A DNA stretch of 23,042 bases from NCBI GenBank assembly GCA_964634555.1, contig CAZWJJ010000011.1:1-23042 (forward strand). Reading direction: 5' to 3'. A program made the translations under genes and the position numbers. Below, piece by piece: positions 22,331 through 23,042 of the stretch. Below the pieces are notes generated by a model. The model had not been told where the DNA came from. It ran no database searches and worked only from the letters and a program-made list of their open reading frames with translations. Source of the DNA: JACQCV01 sp964634555. GTDB lineage: Bacteria > Patescibacteriota > Minisyncoccia > Phycocordibacterales > UBA12445. How positions within the stretch are numbered: the stretch's first letter is position 1; each line of letters opens with the position of its first letter.

Positions 22331-22359
22331 ATAATAGCAAAATAACCTTTAATTGTATA
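22331..22359 (-). promoter_or_regulatory. Promoter of the tRNA-binding protein operon, predicted leaderless
   Basis: The minus strand reads TATACA (22359-22354), a 17-nt spacer, then TATTAT (22336-22331) with an extended TGC, then AGGGCC and ATG 22324. Six nucleotides between -10 and ATG imply no leader. Confidence 0.65.
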
Positions 22360-22366
22360 GTCATGC

Positions 22367-22395
22367 TTGACAAAATATATAATTAATGATAGACT
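22367..22395 (+). promoter_or_regulatory. Promoter of the 39-residue membrane protein gene
   Basis: TTGACA (22367-22372), a 17-nt spacer, then TAGACT (22390-22395) with an extended TGA before it. It lies back to back with the operon promoter at 22331-22359. The predicted leader of about 37 nt includes AAGGAGG. Confidence 0.7.
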
Positions 22396-22438
22396 TCCAT
22401 CATTGGGAACTTAACTTCAAACCAAGGAGGTAATGACC

Positions 22439-22558
22439 GTGGGACAGTTCATCGCCAGTCTGTCTGGAATGGAGCCCGGAGTCGCTAGTCTTCTCGGTGC
22501 AGTGGGATTCGCGATCCTGCTCCTGATCCCCCTGATGACTACCGCACCCGACCGGTAA
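22439..22558 (+). CDS. 39-residue single-TM small protein
   Basis: A strong ribosome-binding site AAGGAGGT (22424-22431) precedes GTG 22439 by a good spacing of 7-8 nt. ATG 22433, in frame two codons upstream, is too close to it. The product is MGQFIASLSGMEPGVASLLG followed by a hydrophobic helix (AVGFAILLLIPLM) and TTAPDR. By hand count the gene is 72/120 G+C (60%), well above the AT-rich surroundings, and uses GC-ending codons. It is framed by a strong promoter and a strong terminator, which makes it a complete one-gene unit. I recognise no family. Confidence 0.75.
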   Translation: MGQFIASLSGMEPGVASLLGAVGFAILLLIPLMTTAPDR

Positions 22559-22582
22559 TAACCCATACCACCCGCCCAAACC

Positions 22583-22606
22583 AACCCGCTTCGGCGGGTT
22601 TTTCTT
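22583..22606 (+). terminator. Terminator of the 39-residue protein gene
   Basis: AACCCGC and GCGGGTT form a 7-bp stem around the stable TTCG tetraloop, followed by TTTTTCTTT. Confidence 0.92.
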
Positions 22607-22617
22607 TACCACGCCGA

Positions 22618-22677
22618 AAATTAAATGCAGGCGGGTCTACCTTGTCGAAGCCTTAGCGAAAGCGGGTTCACTTCGCC
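22618..22677. repeat. Possible second repeat type, Cys-Gly-rich DNA block
   Basis: The GC-rich block with GCAGGCGGGTCTACC, CTTGTCGAAGCCTTAGCGAA and AGCGGGTTCACTTCGCC differs in composition from its neighbours. It resembles dispersed CTTCGACAAGG-type intergenic repeats seen in many genomes. Only one copy is in this window, so the call is weak. Confidence 0.25.
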
Positions 22678-22701
22678 ATATTTTTACCCCAGCCAAAAAC
22701 C

Positions 22702-22730
22702 TTTACATTTTTGATTTTATGATCTATAAT
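22702..22730 (+). promoter_or_regulatory. Promoter of the 59-residue membrane protein gene
   Basis: TTTACA (22702-22707), a 17-nt spacer, then a perfect TATAAT (22725-22730). The predicted leader of about 45 nt holds AAGGAGG at 22768-22774. Confidence 0.8.
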
Positions 22731-22781
22731 CCGCAAAGAGTTTTGCACGTTAACAATGTTGGCTAAAAAGGAGGTCAAAAT

Positions 22782-22961
22782 ATGAATGAACCGAGAGCGT
22801 TGAATATCAACTTTCTGGTAGCTGTTCTAGGCACGGAAATACTATTTCTTGCAGCTAAGTTGACCGGCCATCCGGTGTCAGGAATCTTATGGGGCATCCT
22901 CTTTTTTCTACTCTCCTACCCCTGGAAATTCGGAAAAAATATCTACTCGCTCTGGGGCTGA
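22782..22961 (+). CDS. 59-residue two-TM small protein
   Basis: ATG 22782 follows AAGGAGG by 7 nt. The product opens MNEPRALNINFLVAVLGTEI, with a first hydrophobic helix (about 10-26), a KLTGHPVSG turn, a second helix (about 34-46, GILWGILFFLLSY), and a Trp/Lys-rich tail ending SLWG. It has a consensus promoter and TGA stop. I recognise no family. It is the second very small membrane gene at this edge with a strong Shine-Dalgarno site. No terminator is evident before the window ends. Confidence 0.75.
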   Translation: MNEPRALNINFLVAVLGTEILFLAAKLTGHPVSGILWGILFFLLSYPWKFGKNIYSLWG

Positions 22962-23042
22962 TATAAACATAAATGCACAGTCTATTCGATATGGGAAATT
23001 TAACAAAGCGCTGGTGAAAATGCATGATCTGTTATCGGTATT

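Noticed and set aside
22400..22612. 70-codon minus-strand frame
   Set aside because: It runs through the terminator hairpin and is antisense to the better supported SD-led 39-residue gene.
22973..23042. Short open frames at the right edge starting at ATG
   Set aside because: One ends at TGA after 15 codons, the other starts within 25 bases of the edge without a ribosome-binding site; neither can be supported.

Overview
The window looks like a chromosomal segment of a Candidate Phyla Radiation (Patescibacteria) bacterium, most likely of the Parcubacteria group. The evidence is indirect: compact, AT-rich genes, a very large Thr/Ser-rich S-layer-like protein with a peptidoglycan-binding domain, several short membrane or lamin-tail-like proteins I associate with that group, and dispersed palindromic repeats that start with GTCATTGCGAGG. 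TGA is used as a stop codon, so this is not a UGA-recoded lineage. No marker such as 16S rRNA is present, so the assignment is inference.

Layout. Positions 218-3452 (minus) hold a translationally coupled three-gene envelope operon: a Pro-rich multi-TM protein with two carboxypeptidase-regulatory-like domains, a DUF916-like membrane-anchored protein, and a secreted Ser/Thr-rich protein. Positions 3566-7154 (minus) hold nine ribosomal protein genes in classical order (rpsS-rplV-rpsC-rplP-rpmC-rpsQ-rplN-rplX-rplE). They have their own promoter at 7169-7198 and a terminator at 3517-3550; rplB upstream and rpsN onward downstream are absent. Positions 7155-7496 are repeat-filled. Positions 7497-12961 (minus) carry a lamin-tail-like anchored protein, a TPR protein and the 1173-residue S-layer candidate. 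The last has a predicted ~400-nt structured 5' leader (12962-13358). An HTH regulator (13599-14414, minus) diverges from ftsK-(Ig-like membrane protein)-recA (14583-18285, plus).

The right third, minus strand, contains two unknown genes with strong Shine-Dalgarno sites (18475-19583), a two-TM protein, an ECF-like sigma factor, and an operon of tRNA-binding OB protein, two-TM coiled-coil protein and SAM methyltransferase. The right edge has two very small plus-strand membrane-protein genes (39 and 59 residues) with strong promoters and strong Shine-Dalgarno sites.

Two patterns cut across genes. First, most housekeeping and envelope genes lack a Shine-Dalgarno site, and several have a -10 hexamer only 6-8 nt before the start codon, which predicts leaderless mRNAs. 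The four genes with a strong GGAGG site are all of unknown function. Second, at least seven copies or halves of one 75-85 bp palindromic repeat lie in the intergenic gaps. I recognised no rRNA, tRNA, CRISPR array, transposase or known defence system.
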